From Candidatus Azobacteroides sp. (GTDB lineage: Bacteria > Bacteroidota > Bacteroidia > Bacteroidales > Azobacteroidaceae), in the NCBI GenBank assembly GCA_009778655.1, contig WRFZ01000174.1, forward strand, positions 1-47,913: a stretch of DNA of 47,913 bases, written 5' to 3'. Each line of letters opens with the position of its first letter. Position 1 is the stretch's first letter. Shown piece by piece: positions 17,935 to 26,904 of this stretch. The position numbers and the translations under genes were made by a program. The notes beneath the pieces were generated by a model, which worked only from the letters and a program-made list of their open reading frames with translations, had not been told where the DNA came from and did not search any database.

Positions 17935-18972
17935 ATGAAGCTATCAATCATCATTGTTAATTATAACGTTAAGTATTTTCTGGAGCAATGCTTAGATTCT
18001 GTTTTTCTTGCCGGGAAAAACCTGCCGATTGAAGTTTTTGTTGTAGATAATTGCTCTTCCGACGGTTCGACGGAATACGTGAAACCGATGTTTCCGGATG
18101 TAATATATATTGAAAATCAAGAAAATGTCGGTTTTTCGAAAGCAAACAATCAAGCGATTGCACAAGCTCGAGGCGAATACATTCTGCTTTTGAATCCCGA
18201 TACGGTCATCGGTGAAAATTCGTTAACCGACGTCTGCCGATTCATGGACGAAAATCCGCAAGCCGGTGCGGTAGGCGTAAAAATGCTGGACGGATACGGT
18301 CAATTTCTCCCGGAATCCAAACGAGGATTCCCTTCTCCGTGGAATTCGTTTTGTAAAATGTCGGGCTTATCCAAACTGTTTCCCTATTCGAAACGGTTCG
18401 GAGGATACCACTTGAAATATTTGGACAAAAACCGGATTCATCCGGTGGACATACTGGCTGGCGCTTTTATGATGGTTCGAAAAGAAGCGATTGAAAAATC
18501 CGGATACTTGGACGAACGTTTTTTTATGTATGGCGAAGACATTGATTGGTCTTATCGAATCGCCCGTTCCGGTTATACGAATTATTATTTTCCGGAGCCC
18601 ATCATTCATTACAAAGGGGAAAGTACGAAAAAAGACATCAAGTATGTGAAACGCTTTTACGAAGCGATGCTTCTTTTTTTTAACAAACACTATCCGCATT
18701 CCAATCGTTTTTTCAAATCTGTGATTCGATTGGCGATTGTTGCTTGCGGAACAATTTCCGGACTTCAAAAAGCAACCAAGCCTTTCAAAGCTTTTTTCCC
18801 CGCGCGAAAAGCGATTAAAGAATTTACATTTGATAAGTCGGTAATTTCTTACGAGCAAATTATTCGGACGATGGATCAATATTCCGGAGAAAAAACGCGA
18901 TTCGGAATCCGGCATCCGGAAAAGGGAATTACGATAACTTCGAATGAAATAATTATTGATAATACAATATAA
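17935..18972 (+). CDS. Family 2 glycosyltransferase, rhamnosyltransferase-like
   Basis: Predicted cytoplasmic or membrane-associated inverting glycosyltransferase for surface polysaccharide. The GT-A fold opens with LSIIIVNYNVKYFLEQCLDSV and shows VVDNCSSDGS, the metal-binding LLNPDTVIG (DXD-like) and the GEDIDWSYR motif at about residues 198-206, as in WbbL-like rhamnosyltransferases. The C-terminal 100 residues are basic and may bind the membrane; a hydrophobic stretch (IRLAIVACGTISGL) lies near 265. It follows recQ by 28 bases. Acceptor and donor are not shown by sequence. Confidence 0.85.
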   Translation: MKLSIIIVNYNVKYFLEQCLDSVFLAGKNLPIEVFVVDNCSSDGSTEYVKPMFPDVIYIENQENVGFSKANNQAIAQARGEYILLLNPDTVIGENSLTDVCRFMDENPQAGAVGVKMLDGYGQFLPESKRGFPSPWNSFCKMSGLSKLFPYSKRFGGYHLKYLDKNRIHPVDILAGAFMMVRKEAIEKSGYLDERFFMYGEDIDWSYRIARSGYTNYYFPEPIIHYKGESTKKDIKYVKRFYEAMLLFFNKHYPHSNRFFKSVIRLAIVACGTISGLQKATKPFKAFFPARKAIKEFTFDKSVISYEQIIRTMDQYSGEKTRFGIRHPEKGITITSNEIIIDNTI

Positions 18973-18974
18973 AT

Positions 18975-19508
18975 ATGGCTTTTTTAGAAAATGAAAATCT
19001 TTTGTTGAGAGCATTGGAACCGGAGGATTTGGATATTCTCTATAAATGGGAAAACAATGCGGAATTATGGAAATTCGGTTCTACTTTGACGCCTTATTCC
19101 AAGTTTGCTTTACGCGATTACTTGACCGATTCATTGCAAGGGATTGTTTATACGCGTCAATTGAGACTGATGGCCGTTGAAAAAAAGTCCCGCGCGACGA
19201 TCGGAACGGTTGACTTGTTCGATTATGACCCGATTCATCAACGGGCGGGGATCGGCATTTTAGTAGATACTCCCTACCGACACAACGGCTTGGGAACGGA
19301 AATACTGCGATTGACTGCCGAATACGCTTTTAATGTTCTGCATCTGAATCAATTGTATGCCTATATACCTTTAAGTAATACGATCAGTTTCAATTTGTTA
19401 TGCAAATGCGGATATGAACAGGCCGGCTTACTGAAATCATGGTTGAAAACCTCCGCCGGTTTCGAAGACGTTCATTTGATGCAATTGATGAAAGATAGTG
19501 ACAAATAA
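18975..19508 (+). CDS. GNAT-family N-acetyltransferase
   Basis: A 177-residue acetyl-CoA-dependent acyltransferase of the RimJ/RimL/SpeG-like branch: NLLLRALEPEDLDILYKWEN at the N-terminus, then GTVDLFDYDP and the acetyl-CoA loop HNGLGTEIL. It starts two bases after the glycosyltransferase stop, so it is the last gene of the recJ operon. Substrate unknown; acetylation of a sugar amine, a polyamine or a protein N-terminus are all possible. Confidence 0.82.
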   Translation: MAFLENENLLLRALEPEDLDILYKWENNAELWKFGSTLTPYSKFALRDYLTDSLQGIVYTRQLRLMAVEKKSRATIGTVDLFDYDPIHQRAGIGILVDTPYRHNGLGTEILRLTAEYAFNVLHLNQLYAYIPLSNTISFNLLCKCGYEQAGLLKSWLKTSAGFEDVHLMQLMKDSDK

Positions 19509-19859
19509 CTACTAACGAATAAAATGTCACTTGTTACCGGTTTAAAATGAAAAGGTTGCCGAATCACTTCGTCAACCCTTCTAATTGAATTACTAACCCT
19601 TAACTATAACTAATGAAATAACACTCTTTACATATAAAACACTTGATCTTAAAAAAGGTTCACGAAATGTTCGATTTTTTATAAATATTTTTTAATTTTA
19701 TTTGTAAGTGTTTATTAATTAGATAAATAAAATTTCTATTTTAATTCTTATTTAAACAAATTCAAAATAATTTTTTGAGAGTGATTGAAAATTCAAAGGA
19801 ATTTACGACCTTTGCAGCGGCTTAGCAAAAAGCGATATTGAAAACAAGCGATGTAACAG
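19509..19859. other. Gene-free AT-rich region before feoAB
   Basis: 351 bases with no coding signal. It contains a short imperfect hairpin after the GNAT gene (GGTTG 19554-19558 with CAACC 19573-19577, no T-run), a very AT-rich middle, and the feoAB promoter at the right end. I could not identify a convincing Fur or DtxR box, riboswitch or RNA gene. Confidence 0.7.
19785..19814 (+). promoter_or_regulatory. Probable feoAB promoter
   Basis: TTG (19785-19787), 19 bases, GACCTTTG (19807-19814). The core has one mismatch to TAnnTTTG. It leaves a leader of about 40 bases. Confidence 0.45.
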
Positions 19860-22316
19860 ATGAAACTTTCGGAGTTAAAACGGGGAGAAAAAGGAATTAT
19901 TACCAAAGTATTGGGACGCGGCGCTTTTCGCAGGCGGATTATTGAAATGGGATTTATCAAGGGGAAAGAAGTGGAAGTAATAACCGAGGCTCCGCTGAAA
20001 GATCCGACCGAATACAAGCTCATGGATTATGAAGTTTCTCTACGGAAAAGCGAAGCCGAGCTGATCGAAATCATTACTTTGGAAGAAGCGAATCTGCAAC
20101 TTCCGGAAACCGAAAATCGGCCGTTGGTACTGAATGAAGAGGCGCTTCAATCGTTGGCTGACGAGCAAAGTAAAATCATTCGGGTGGCTTTGGTGGGAAA
20201 TCCCAACTCCGGCAAGACTTCTTTATTTAATGCGGCCTCCGGTACGCACGAAAGGGTAGGGAATTACAGCGGAGTAACCGTTGACGCTAAAAAAATGAAA
20301 TTCAAATACAAAGGATACGCTTTTCATTTGATGGATTTACCCGGTACCTATTCGCTGTCGGCTTATTCGCCCGAAGAACTGTATGTGCGGAAACAAATCG
20401 TAGAAGGAACTCCCGATGTAATCATCAACGTAATGCCGGCGTCCAATTTGGAAAGAAATCTGTATCTGACGACTCAATTGATTGATATGGATGCGATTAC
20501 TGTAATTGCATTAAATATGTACGATGAATTGGAAAAATCGGGCGCCACATTCGACCATCAACGTTTTGCCGAAATGATCGGCTATCCGATTGTACCTACC
20601 GTTGCCAAATCGGGACGAGGGATTCCCGAACTGTTCGACCAAGTGATTGAAGTATATGAACGGCGCAGTCCGGTTGCTCGTCATATTCACATTAATTACG
20701 GCGAAGAAATTGAAACCGGAATTGACCATGTGAAAAAACAGTTGAGGGAGGAAAAGCAAATCGGTCTGGACACTTCTTTGCGTTATTTGAGCATATTGCT
20801 TCTCGAAGGCGATCCGGTGGCCGAAAAAACGGTTGCCAAGTTTCCGAGCGCAAAAAAAATACTTAACGAGAGAGACATCCATGCGCAATACATACGGGAC
20901 GATTTCAGGGAAGATGTTGAAACGGCTTTTGCCGACGCTCGTTACGGTTTTATTGACGGAGCTTTGAAGCAAACCTACAAAGAAGGGAAAAGAGATACGT
21001 TGAAAATCACGCATTGGATTGATCGCGTGGTTACCGACCGGTTTTGGGGTTATCCGATTTTTTTTCTGTTCATGTTCTTGATGTTTGAATGTACCTTTAT
21101 GCTGGGGAAATATCCTACGCAATGGATCGAAAGTTTGGTGCGTTTTTGCAGCCGTTTGTTGGATGTTCATTTAAATTCGGGACCGTTCAGAGATTTATTG
21201 ATTGACGGAATCATCGGCGGCGTCGGCTCGGTGATTGTTTTTTTGCCGAACATTGTGATTCTGTATCTTTTCATATCGTTTATGGAAGATACGGGATACA
21301 TGGCGCGAGCGGCTTTTATCATGGATAAATTCATGCAAAAAATGGGCTTACACGGTAAATCATTTATTCCTCTGATTATGGGATTCGGTTGCAATGTCCC
21401 GGCAATCATGAGTACGCGGATTATCGAAAGCCGAAACACCCGCATAATCACCATCTTGGTTAATTCTTTGATGTCCTGTTCGGCCCGTCTGCCGGTTTAC
21501 ATTCTCTTTGTAGGAACTTTTTTTCCGAAACAGGAAGGATTGGTTTTGTTCGGTTTGTATTTGACGGGAATCGGTTTAGCCGTCGGAATGTCGCGACTTT
21601 TCAAGAAATTTTTGGTGCGCGGCGAAGACTTGCCTTTTGTTATGGAATTGCCGCCTTATCGTCTTCCGACGTGGAAGGCAATGAGTCGTCATATTTGGGA
21701 TCGCTCTTCCCAATACTTGAAAAAAATGGGAGGAATTATTTTGATTGCGTCCATTGTTGTTTGGTTTCTTGAATATTATCCGCAAAATGCCGAACGCAAT
21801 CAATATTACGAAAATCAAATAACGGCGGTTATGAACGACAGCCGGTTGATGCCGGAAGAAAGTCACCGGTTAATTTCCGATTTAAATAAACAACACAAAG
21901 AAGAGCAAAAAGAAAATTCGTATATCGGGAAAATCGGGCAAACCATTGAACCGTTGATGCGACCCTTGGGTTTTGATTGGAAACTTGGGGCAAGCTTGGT
22001 ATCCGGAATGGCGGCGAAAGAAATTATTGTCAGCACATTAGGTATTTTATATACGGGTGATGACGAAGATACCGGTTCGTTGAAACAACATCTTCAAAAC
22101 GAACGCTATCTCGATGGGAGCGTGGTATATTCGCCTTGGGTAGCCGGCAGTTTTCTGCTTTTTGTACTGATTTACTTTCCCTGTCTTGCAACGGTTGCCG
22201 CCATAAAAAATGAAACCCGGTCTTGGAAATGGGCGCTTTTTTCCGTTTTATATACGACCGCATTGGCTTGGTTAGTCGCTTTCGGGGTTTACCGAATCGG
22301 AACGACATTATTATAA
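19860..22316 (+). CDS. feoB: Ferrous iron transporter, FeoA-FeoB fusion
   Basis: GTP-driven inner-membrane Fe2+ uptake protein. The 818 residues start with a FeoA SH3-like domain (about 1-75, LKRGEKGIITKVLG), then the FeoB G domain: G1 GNPNSGKTS at 113-121, G3 DLPGTYS at 159-165, ALNMYDELEK as the G4 region. The membrane part follows with two Gate repeats (GFGCNVPAIMSTR and MAAKEIIVSTLGILYTG). FeoA-FeoB fusion is usual in Bacteroidales such as Porphyromonas and Bacteroides. It is monocistronic here: the small Cys-rich partner normally following feoB is missing and a similar protein sits at 8215-8418. Confidence 0.95.
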   Translation: MKLSELKRGEKGIITKVLGRGAFRRRIIEMGFIKGKEVEVITEAPLKDPTEYKLMDYEVSLRKSEAELIEIITLEEANLQLPETENRPLVLNEEALQSLADEQSKIIRVALVGNPNSGKTSLFNAASGTHERVGNYSGVTVDAKKMKFKYKGYAFHLMDLPGTYSLSAYSPEELYVRKQIVEGTPDVIINVMPASNLERNLYLTTQLIDMDAITVIALNMYDELEKSGATFDHQRFAEMIGYPIVPTVAKSGRGIPELFDQVIEVYERRSPVARHIHINYGEEIETGIDHVKKQLREEKQIGLDTSLRYLSILLLEGDPVAEKTVAKFPSAKKILNERDIHAQYIRDDFREDVETAFADARYGFIDGALKQTYKEGKRDTLKITHWIDRVVTDRFWGYPIFFLFMFLMFECTFMLGKYPTQWIESLVRFCSRLLDVHLNSGPFRDLLIDGIIGGVGSVIVFLPNIVILYLFISFMEDTGYMARAAFIMDKFMQKMGLHGKSFIPLIMGFGCNVPAIMSTRIIESRNTRIITILVNSLMSCSARLPVYILFVGTFFPKQEGLVLFGLYLTGIGLAVGMSRLFKKFLVRGEDLPFVMELPPYRLPTWKAMSRHIWDRSSQYLKKMGGIILIASIVVWFLEYYPQNAERNQYYENQITAVMNDSRLMPEESHRLISDLNKQHKEEQKENSYIGKIGQTIEPLMRPLGFDWKLGASLVSGMAAKEIIVSTLGILYTGDDEDTGSLKQHLQNERYLDGSVVYSPWVAGSFLLFVLIYFPCLATVAAIKNETRSWKWALFSVLYTTALAWLVAFGVYRIGTTLL

Positions 22317-22346
22317 AGGTAACCGAATGTTTGATAACGAAAATTC

Positions 22347-23006
22347 CTACTCAAACAATTCGTTCAAATCAATTTCCAGCCCTTCAAAAATATGTACGGG
22401 CGCTTTTTGATTGCATTCATACACAGTTCCCAAATCATATTTGCCGTCCGGCTGCAATAAAAAGACAATAACCGTTTTCGATTTGGGATCTGCAATCCAA
22501 TATTCCCTTACTCCGGCAGCTTCATACAGGTTGAATTTATAATTCCAATCATATTTCAATGTCGAAGGCGACAATATTTCCACAATTAAATCCGGAGCGC
22601 CGATACATCCTTTATCATCTAACTTGGATAAATCGCAAATCACGCAAATATCCGGTTGAACCACGTTGTATATCTTATCATCCGAAGTTTCGTTATTTAA
22701 AGGCAAGCGAACATCGAATGGAGCATAGTAAATATGGCATTTCCCTTTTTTCTTTTCAATAAACCGATCAATCGGTTTAAATAATTTTTGCGAGACTTGT
22801 GCATGAGCGCGCATGGGCGCCGACATCAAATGGATAAAACCGTTAATCAGCTCCCTCCGTTTATCGTCTAACCAAGTCAAATAATCGGCATACGTGTAAC
22901 GTTTGGATTCATCCAAATTTAATGTTCCATACATAACAAACGGCTCTTCCACAATGTTTGGTTGGGTTGAAGGCAGCTCATACGATTTTGTTTTTTCCTT
23001 TTTCAT
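22347..23006 (-). CDS. Uma2-family (DUF820) putative endonuclease
   Basis: A 219-residue member of the Uma2 family, which has a PD-(D/E)xK restriction-endonuclease-like fold. Candidate catalytic residues are kept: ELINGFIHLM near residue 50, the Asp in VQPDICVICD, the Glu in APDLIVEILSPST and the Lys in YKFNLYEAAGVREYWIADP. The family is abundant in cyanobacteria and Chloroflexi, scattered in Bacteroidota, and has no settled function. The gene stands alone with its own TAnnTTTG promoter, convergent with feoAB. Confidence 0.85.
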   Translation of the reverse strand: MKKEKTKSYELPSTQPNIVEEPFVMYGTLNLDESKRYTYADYLTWLDDKRRELINGFIHLMSAPMRAHAQVSQKLFKPIDRFIEKKKGKCHIYYAPFDVRLPLNNETSDDKIYNVVQPDICVICDLSKLDDKGCIGAPDLIVEILSPSTLKYDWNYKFNLYEAAGVREYWIADPKSKTVIVFLLQPDGKYDLGTVYECNQKAPVHIFEGLEIDLNELFE

Positions 23007-23025
23007 AGATATATCATGTTGTTTG

Positions 23026-23033
23026 CAAAAGTA
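23026..23033 (-). promoter_or_regulatory. Promoter core for Uma2 gene
   Basis: TACTTTTG on the minus strand, 20 bases before the start at 23006; matches TAnnTTTG. Confidence 0.55.
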
Positions 23034-23251
23034 TAAAAAAAATCGTTTTGAAATACTTTACCGTTAATTTATCTTGAATCGTTCAATTATTTTATTTTGT
23101 AAGTTGGTCTTGTGAACCGGTTTTATATTAAAAACTCATTTAAACTTTTAGTCCATTTAAACAATTAGGCTGTTTATTGGGTATGAAAATATAGCAATTA
23201 TTTTTATTGTTCACAAATCCGGATTACTATCGTTTTTTTGAAAATTATTGT

Positions 23252-23259
23252 TACTTTTG
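23252..23259 (+). promoter_or_regulatory. Promoter core for MutS-like gene
   Basis: TACTTTTG on the plus strand, 24 bases before the ATG at 23284; matches TAnnTTTG. Confidence 0.55.
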
Positions 23260-23283
23260 ACATCGCAAATGTGAATTGAGCCT

Positions 23284-25083
23284 ATGCAGGAAAAAATAAA
23301 ACAATACTTTCTTTCACGATTACAGAATACGCAGCAATCCGCTGAAAAGGTTCGTCGGAATATTTATTATTTGGGAACCGTTCGCTTGTTGATTGTTGTC
23401 GGGACGATTGCTTTATCTTGGTTTTTTCGTACCCAAGGAACTTTTATTGTCGCAGGTATTCTTTTTCTCGGCGTAGTTCTTTTTCTGCCGGTTTTACAAC
23501 AATGGAACCGATTGCAAAAACGGAAACAATATTTGGAAACTTCCGCCGAGTGCGATAAAAATGAATCGGATGCCTTGGATTATCGCTTTGATGCTTTTGA
23601 TGGCGCTTCGGAACGGATTCAAACGCTTCATCCGTTCGGTTTTGACTTGGATATTTTCGGAAATCATTCTTTATTTCAAGCGATCAATCGTACGGTTACG
23701 GTCTATGGAAAGCAAATCTTAGCTCATTGGTTTGAAAAGCCGGAGCTTTCGATAGAACTGATAGAAGACCAACAGCAAGCGGTCAAAGAATTAAGCAATA
23801 AACCGGATTTTATGCATCACTTTCAAGTGATCGGTCGAATGAACCGGGAAAATGATTCCGACATGCAGGAGATAGAGGAATTTGTTGCTCAACCGGCTTG
23901 TATTCGGCGTTCCCGATGGTGGCAAATGCTGCATTTTGCTTTTCCTCTGCTTTGGATCATCGTTGTTTTTTTATATATCTACAAGATAATTTCACCTTTT
24001 CAGCTGATAATCATTTATATTCTTGCGCTGATTATCAGCGAAAGCCGAGCCAAAAGAATTAATCAATTGCATGCTCGAATCGGAAAGAAAGTAGCGATAC
24101 TTACTTCTTATTCCCGATTAATCCGAGCGATTGAACAGGAATCTTTCGAATCGGAAACGTTATTAAAGCTTCAGTCGCATTACCGAAAAGAAGAAAAACC
24201 CGTTTCGGCAATTATCAGTCAATTGGCTCGATTAGCCGGCGAGCTGGAACAACGGTCGAATCTGATGGTTCATGTGATATTCAATCCGTTGTGTTTGTGG
24301 GATATTCATAAAACAATACAAATTGATCGTTGGAGAGAATGTTACGGCGGTCAAGCGATTGACCGGATAAAAACATTGGGTGAATGGGATGCGTTTATTT
24401 CGTTAGCCACATTTGCGTTTACTCATCCGGATTATGCTTTTCCGGAACTTACTTCCGATTATTTTACTTTAGAAGGGAAGAATCTGGGACATCCGTTGAT
24501 GAAACGGGAGACTTGTGTTCGGAATGATATTGATATGGTAAAGCAGCCTTATTTTTTGATTATTACGGGGGCAAACATGTCCGGGAAAAGTACGTATCTT
24601 CGTACCATCGGAGTCAATTTCGTTTTAGCCTGTTTGGGCGCTCCGGTTTGTGCCGACGCTTTACGTTTGAGTCCCGCCGGGTTGGTTACTGGCTTGCGGA
24701 CTTCCGATTCGCTTAACGACAATGAATCGTATTTTTTCGCCGAACTCAAACGATTGAAAATGATTATTGACCGCTTGGAAGCCGGAGAAAAACTTTTCAT
24801 CATTTTGGATGAAATCCTCAAAGGCACCAATTCGGTTGATAAACAAAAAGGCTCCATTGCTCTGATACAACAATTCATTCGCTTACAAGCCAGTGGAATT
24901 ATTGCAACCCATGACTTACTTTTGGGAAATCTCGAAGCGGAATTTCCCGACCGGGTTAAAAATTATCATTTCGAAGCCGATATCATCAATGATGAACTTT
25001 CTTTTTCCTACCGTTTACAAGAAGGAATCGTTCAAAACATGAATGCTTCTTTTCTGATGAAAAAAATGGGAATCACCCTGTGA
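23284..25083 (+). CDS. Membrane-anchored MutS-family ATPase
   Basis: A 599-residue protein with the MutS ATPase domain at the C-terminus: Walker A GANMSGKST at 429-437, the SYFFAELKRLK segment, Walker B FIILDEILKGTNS and ATHDL. The N-terminal half has no mismatch-recognition domain; instead it has hydrophobic helices at about residues 35-72 and a second pair at about 220-255, so it should sit in the inner membrane. Such MutS-like proteins are common in Bacteroidota and are not the true mismatch-repair MutS. Role unknown. Its TGA directly abuts the stop of the convergent M48 gene. Confidence 0.85.
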   Translation: MQEKIKQYFLSRLQNTQQSAEKVRRNIYYLGTVRLLIVVGTIALSWFFRTQGTFIVAGILFLGVVLFLPVLQQWNRLQKRKQYLETSAECDKNESDALDYRFDAFDGASERIQTLHPFGFDLDIFGNHSLFQAINRTVTVYGKQILAHWFEKPELSIELIEDQQQAVKELSNKPDFMHHFQVIGRMNRENDSDMQEIEEFVAQPACIRRSRWWQMLHFAFPLLWIIVVFLYIYKIISPFQLIIIYILALIISESRAKRINQLHARIGKKVAILTSYSRLIRAIEQESFESETLLKLQSHYRKEEKPVSAIISQLARLAGELEQRSNLMVHVIFNPLCLWDIHKTIQIDRWRECYGGQAIDRIKTLGEWDAFISLATFAFTHPDYAFPELTSDYFTLEGKNLGHPLMKRETCVRNDIDMVKQPYFLIITGANMSGKSTYLRTIGVNFVLACLGAPVCADALRLSPAGLVTGLRTSDSLNDNESYFFAELKRLKMIIDRLEAGEKLFIILDEILKGTNSVDKQKGSIALIQQFIRLQASGIIATHDLLLGNLEAEFPDRVKNYHFEADIINDELSFSYRLQEGIVQNMNASFLMKKMGITL

Positions 25084-25953
25084 TTAAAAATGCCATTGAT
25101 TGTTTGTATTCGTGTTTTTAGCCGGAGTTGTCGTATTCTTATTGCTTCCCCAAATAGAATTATAATACTCCATTGCTTCCGGTAATTCTTTTTGAATATC
25201 CGCTATCCGGGTATTATCCGAAGGGTGAGTACTCATAAATTCCGGAACGGATCCTCCTTGTTGCGACATTCTTTCCCAAAAGGGAACGGCAACTTCGGGC
25301 GAATATCCGGCAATCGCCATAAAAATAAGTCCCAAATGGTCGGCTTCCGATTCTTGTTTGCGGTTGAAAGGCAACATAACTCCGTATTGAGCGCCTAAAC
25401 CGTACACCGTTTGTCCGACTGTTTGAGCGGCGGAACCGGATTTACTCAACACTGCGTCCAATCCGGCAGCGCCGTATTGAGCAAGCATTTGTTGCGACAT
25501 CCGTTCGTTAGCATGTTTGGCTACCGCATGCGCCACTTCGTGTCCTAATACGACCGCCAAGCCGGCTTCATTTTGAGTCAGCGGCAAAATACCGGTATAA
25601 ACCACGATTTTTCCTCCCGGCATACAAAATGCATTCACTTGCGGATCATCAATCAGATTAAATTCCCAAGAATAACCGGATAATAAAGATTCCATACCGA
25701 CATATTTATAATATGTTTCTACGGCATCGGCAATTTTACGACCCACGCTCGTTACCATTGCGGTCGCTGTTTTATCGGTTGATTTTTTTGCGGTTTTGAT
25801 GTAATCGTTGTATTCTTGCAAACTCAACGATAATACTTCATCATCAGAAACTAAGTTCAATTGTCGGCGTCCGGTAATAGGCACGCTGCTGCAACCGGAA
25901 ATACCGGAAAGAATCAGAATAAGGATCAGGTTTAGTAGTGCTAATTTTTTCAT
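25084..25953 (-). CDS. M48-family metalloprotease lipoprotein
   Basis: Periplasmic zinc protease related to LoiP/BepA, likely for envelope protein quality control. The 289-residue protein has a lipobox with Cys21 (LSGISGC), the zinc motif HEVAH at 138-142 and the third-ligand Glu in ESEADHLGL. A low-complexity Asn/Thr tail (NKNTTTPAKNTNTNNQ) ends it. The promoter core is TATTTTTG at 25999-26006 on the minus strand. Membrane location outer or inner cannot be decided from the sequence; the residue after Cys is Ser, compatible with outer membrane sorting. Confidence 0.9.
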   Translation of the reverse strand: MKKLALLNLILILILSGISGCSSVPITGRRQLNLVSDDEVLSLSLQEYNDYIKTAKKSTDKTATAMVTSVGRKIADAVETYYKYVGMESLLSGYSWEFNLIDDPQVNAFCMPGGKIVVYTGILPLTQNEAGLAVVLGHEVAHAVAKHANERMSQQMLAQYGAAGLDAVLSKSGSAAQTVGQTVYGLGAQYGVMLPFNRKQESEADHLGLIFMAIAGYSPEVAVPFWERMSQQGGSVPEFMSTHPSDNTRIADIQKELPEAMEYYNSIWGSNKNTTTPAKNTNTNNQWHF

Positions 25954-25998
25954 GTCTTAATCATTTGTTTTTTGTTAATTTTATGTTCTAATACGCTG

Positions 25999-26006
25999 CA
26001 AAAATA
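25999..26006 (-). promoter_or_regulatory. Promoter core for M48 protease
   Basis: TATTTTTG on the minus strand, 46 bases before the ATG; matches TAnnTTTG. Confidence 0.5.
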
Positions 26007-26089
26007 ATAAAAAGCGGTAAATCTTTTGCATATATCCGAATTTTATTTGTTGAAAAAGAAATTAAGGCTGTAGGAAAATTAATTTTATG

Positions 26090-26097
26090 TAATTTTG
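26090..26097 (+). promoter_or_regulatory. Promoter core for mutarotase-like gene
   Basis: TAATTTTG matches TAnnTTTG. It supports the ATG at 26142 as start; the alternative TTG at 26111-26113 would leave almost no leader. Confidence 0.5.
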
Positions 26098-26141
26098 CGA
26101 ATATAATATTGAAAAATTTTCAGCGAAGTAACACAATAATT

Positions 26142-26513
26142 ATGACACCTAAAGACGGTTATGTAGAACCTGCGAGGATAGGAACTAAACGGTATTGCCA
26201 ATATTTAACGTTGAATCCGAATACATTGGAAGAATACAAATTTTGGCATAATAAAGAAAATATCTGGAAAGAGATTCCCGAAGGTATCCGGAAAGCCGGA
26301 ATTTTGAATATGGAAATATATCTTATTTGCAATCACGCTTTTATGATTATTGAAACGCCTTTGGATTTTGATTGGGAGGAAGCGTTTGGTCGTTTAGCAA
26401 CGTATGAGCGGCAAGCCGAATGGGAAGATTTCGTTGCCCGGTTTCAAGAATCGGATGCCGGTAAACGTTCAGACGAGAAATGGCAATTAATGGAACGGAT
26501 TTTTTCGCTTTAA
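26142..26513 (+). CDS. rhaM: L-rhamnose mutarotase-like protein
   Basis: A 123-residue member of the RhaM family, which interconverts the alpha and beta anomers of L-rhamnose. The ferredoxin-like fold signature is visible as RYCQYLTLNP, EEYKFWHNKENIWKEIPEGIRKAGI and the C-terminal WEDFVARFQ. It is about 20 residues longer than the 104-residue E. coli protein. No rhamnose catabolism genes are near, so another sugar may be the substrate, as the family also includes fucose-active forms. Start chosen at the ATG after the promoter core. Confidence 0.78.
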   Translation: MTPKDGYVEPARIGTKRYCQYLTLNPNTLEEYKFWHNKENIWKEIPEGIRKAGILNMEIYLICNHAFMIIETPLDFDWEEAFGRLATYERQAEWEDFVARFQESDAGKRSDEKWQLMERIFSL

Positions 26514-26530
26514 ATAAATCGGATGCAAGT

Positions 26531-26603
26531 TGTTCAAAAAGTTTTTTCAAGAAGCGCATCGGTAATTTTAATGCTTTCTTTCTTGAAAAAAACTTTATGA
26601 ACA
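26531..26603. terminator. Long inverted repeat between convergent genes
   Basis: The arm TGTTCAAAAAGTTTTTTCAAG plus AA (26531-26553) is the reverse complement of 26580-26603 apart from one added base and one substitution, about 23 base pairs. The 26-base loop has a further GAAGC/GCTTTC stem. It can serve as a bidirectional terminator; its length is unusual and a small mobile element remnant is an alternative. Confidence 0.65.
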
Positions 26604-26626
26604 GCCTTTTTGCAAAATAAACCTTA

Positions 26627-26800
26627 TTATTTTGCCGTTTCGATAGATACTTTCCGAAATTCTTTCAACGCTTTTTCGATAGCCAATGAAGTTTTGCGAG
26701 CGCGGGCTCCGGCCGCTTTGTTTCCGTTTTCTACCTGCGCTTCTGCGTCTTTTTGAAATTCAGCAAAAAGCTGATTTAAGTTTGCTACTAAATTTTTCAT
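26627..26800 (-). CDS. Histone H1-like small protein
   Basis: A 57-residue Ala/Lys-rich helical protein (AAGARARKTSLAIEKALKEFRK) matching the histone H1-like family found throughout Bacteroidales. It is presumed to bind DNA, but evidence in these bacteria is thin. A longer frame starts at 26827, which lies inside the TAnnTTTG core at 26827-26834, so the ATG at 26800 is the start. The convergent inverted repeat at 26531-26603 ends the transcript. Confidence 0.85.
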   Translation of the reverse strand: MKNLVANLNQLFAEFQKDAEAQVENGNKAAGARARKTSLAIEKALKEFRKVSIETAK

Positions 26801-26826
26801 AACGTTATATTTATTAAAAGTTCGCA

Positions 26827-26834
26827 CAAAGGTA
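26827..26834 (-). promoter_or_regulatory. Promoter core for histone H1-like gene
   Basis: TACCTTTG on the minus strand, 26 bases before the ATG at 26800. Confidence 0.6.
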
Positions 26835-26904
26835 ACAGATTTTCAGAAAAAAAAGCTTTGAATACAAAAATAAATTATTTATCCGTTCTTTTTTATTTAT
26901 ATCT

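Noticed and set aside
18367-19014. A 215-codon open frame on the minus strand
   Set aside because: It is antisense to the GT2 gene, rich in Phe/Arg/His as typical of shadows, and has no domain or promoter.
14276-19508. recJ-recQ-glycosyltransferase-GNAT run as a defence island
   Set aside because: RecJ and RecQ are housekeeping versions with normal motifs, and the last two genes are ordinary surface-sugar or acetyltransferase genes; no defence-specific protein is present.
19509-19859. Possible Fur box or riboswitch before feoAB
   Set aside because: The region is very AT-rich; partial matches are no better than expected by chance, and no conserved RNA fold was seen.
20511-21170. A 219-codon open frame on the minus strand
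   Set aside because: Antisense to the FeoB G domain and linker; composition typical of a shadow.
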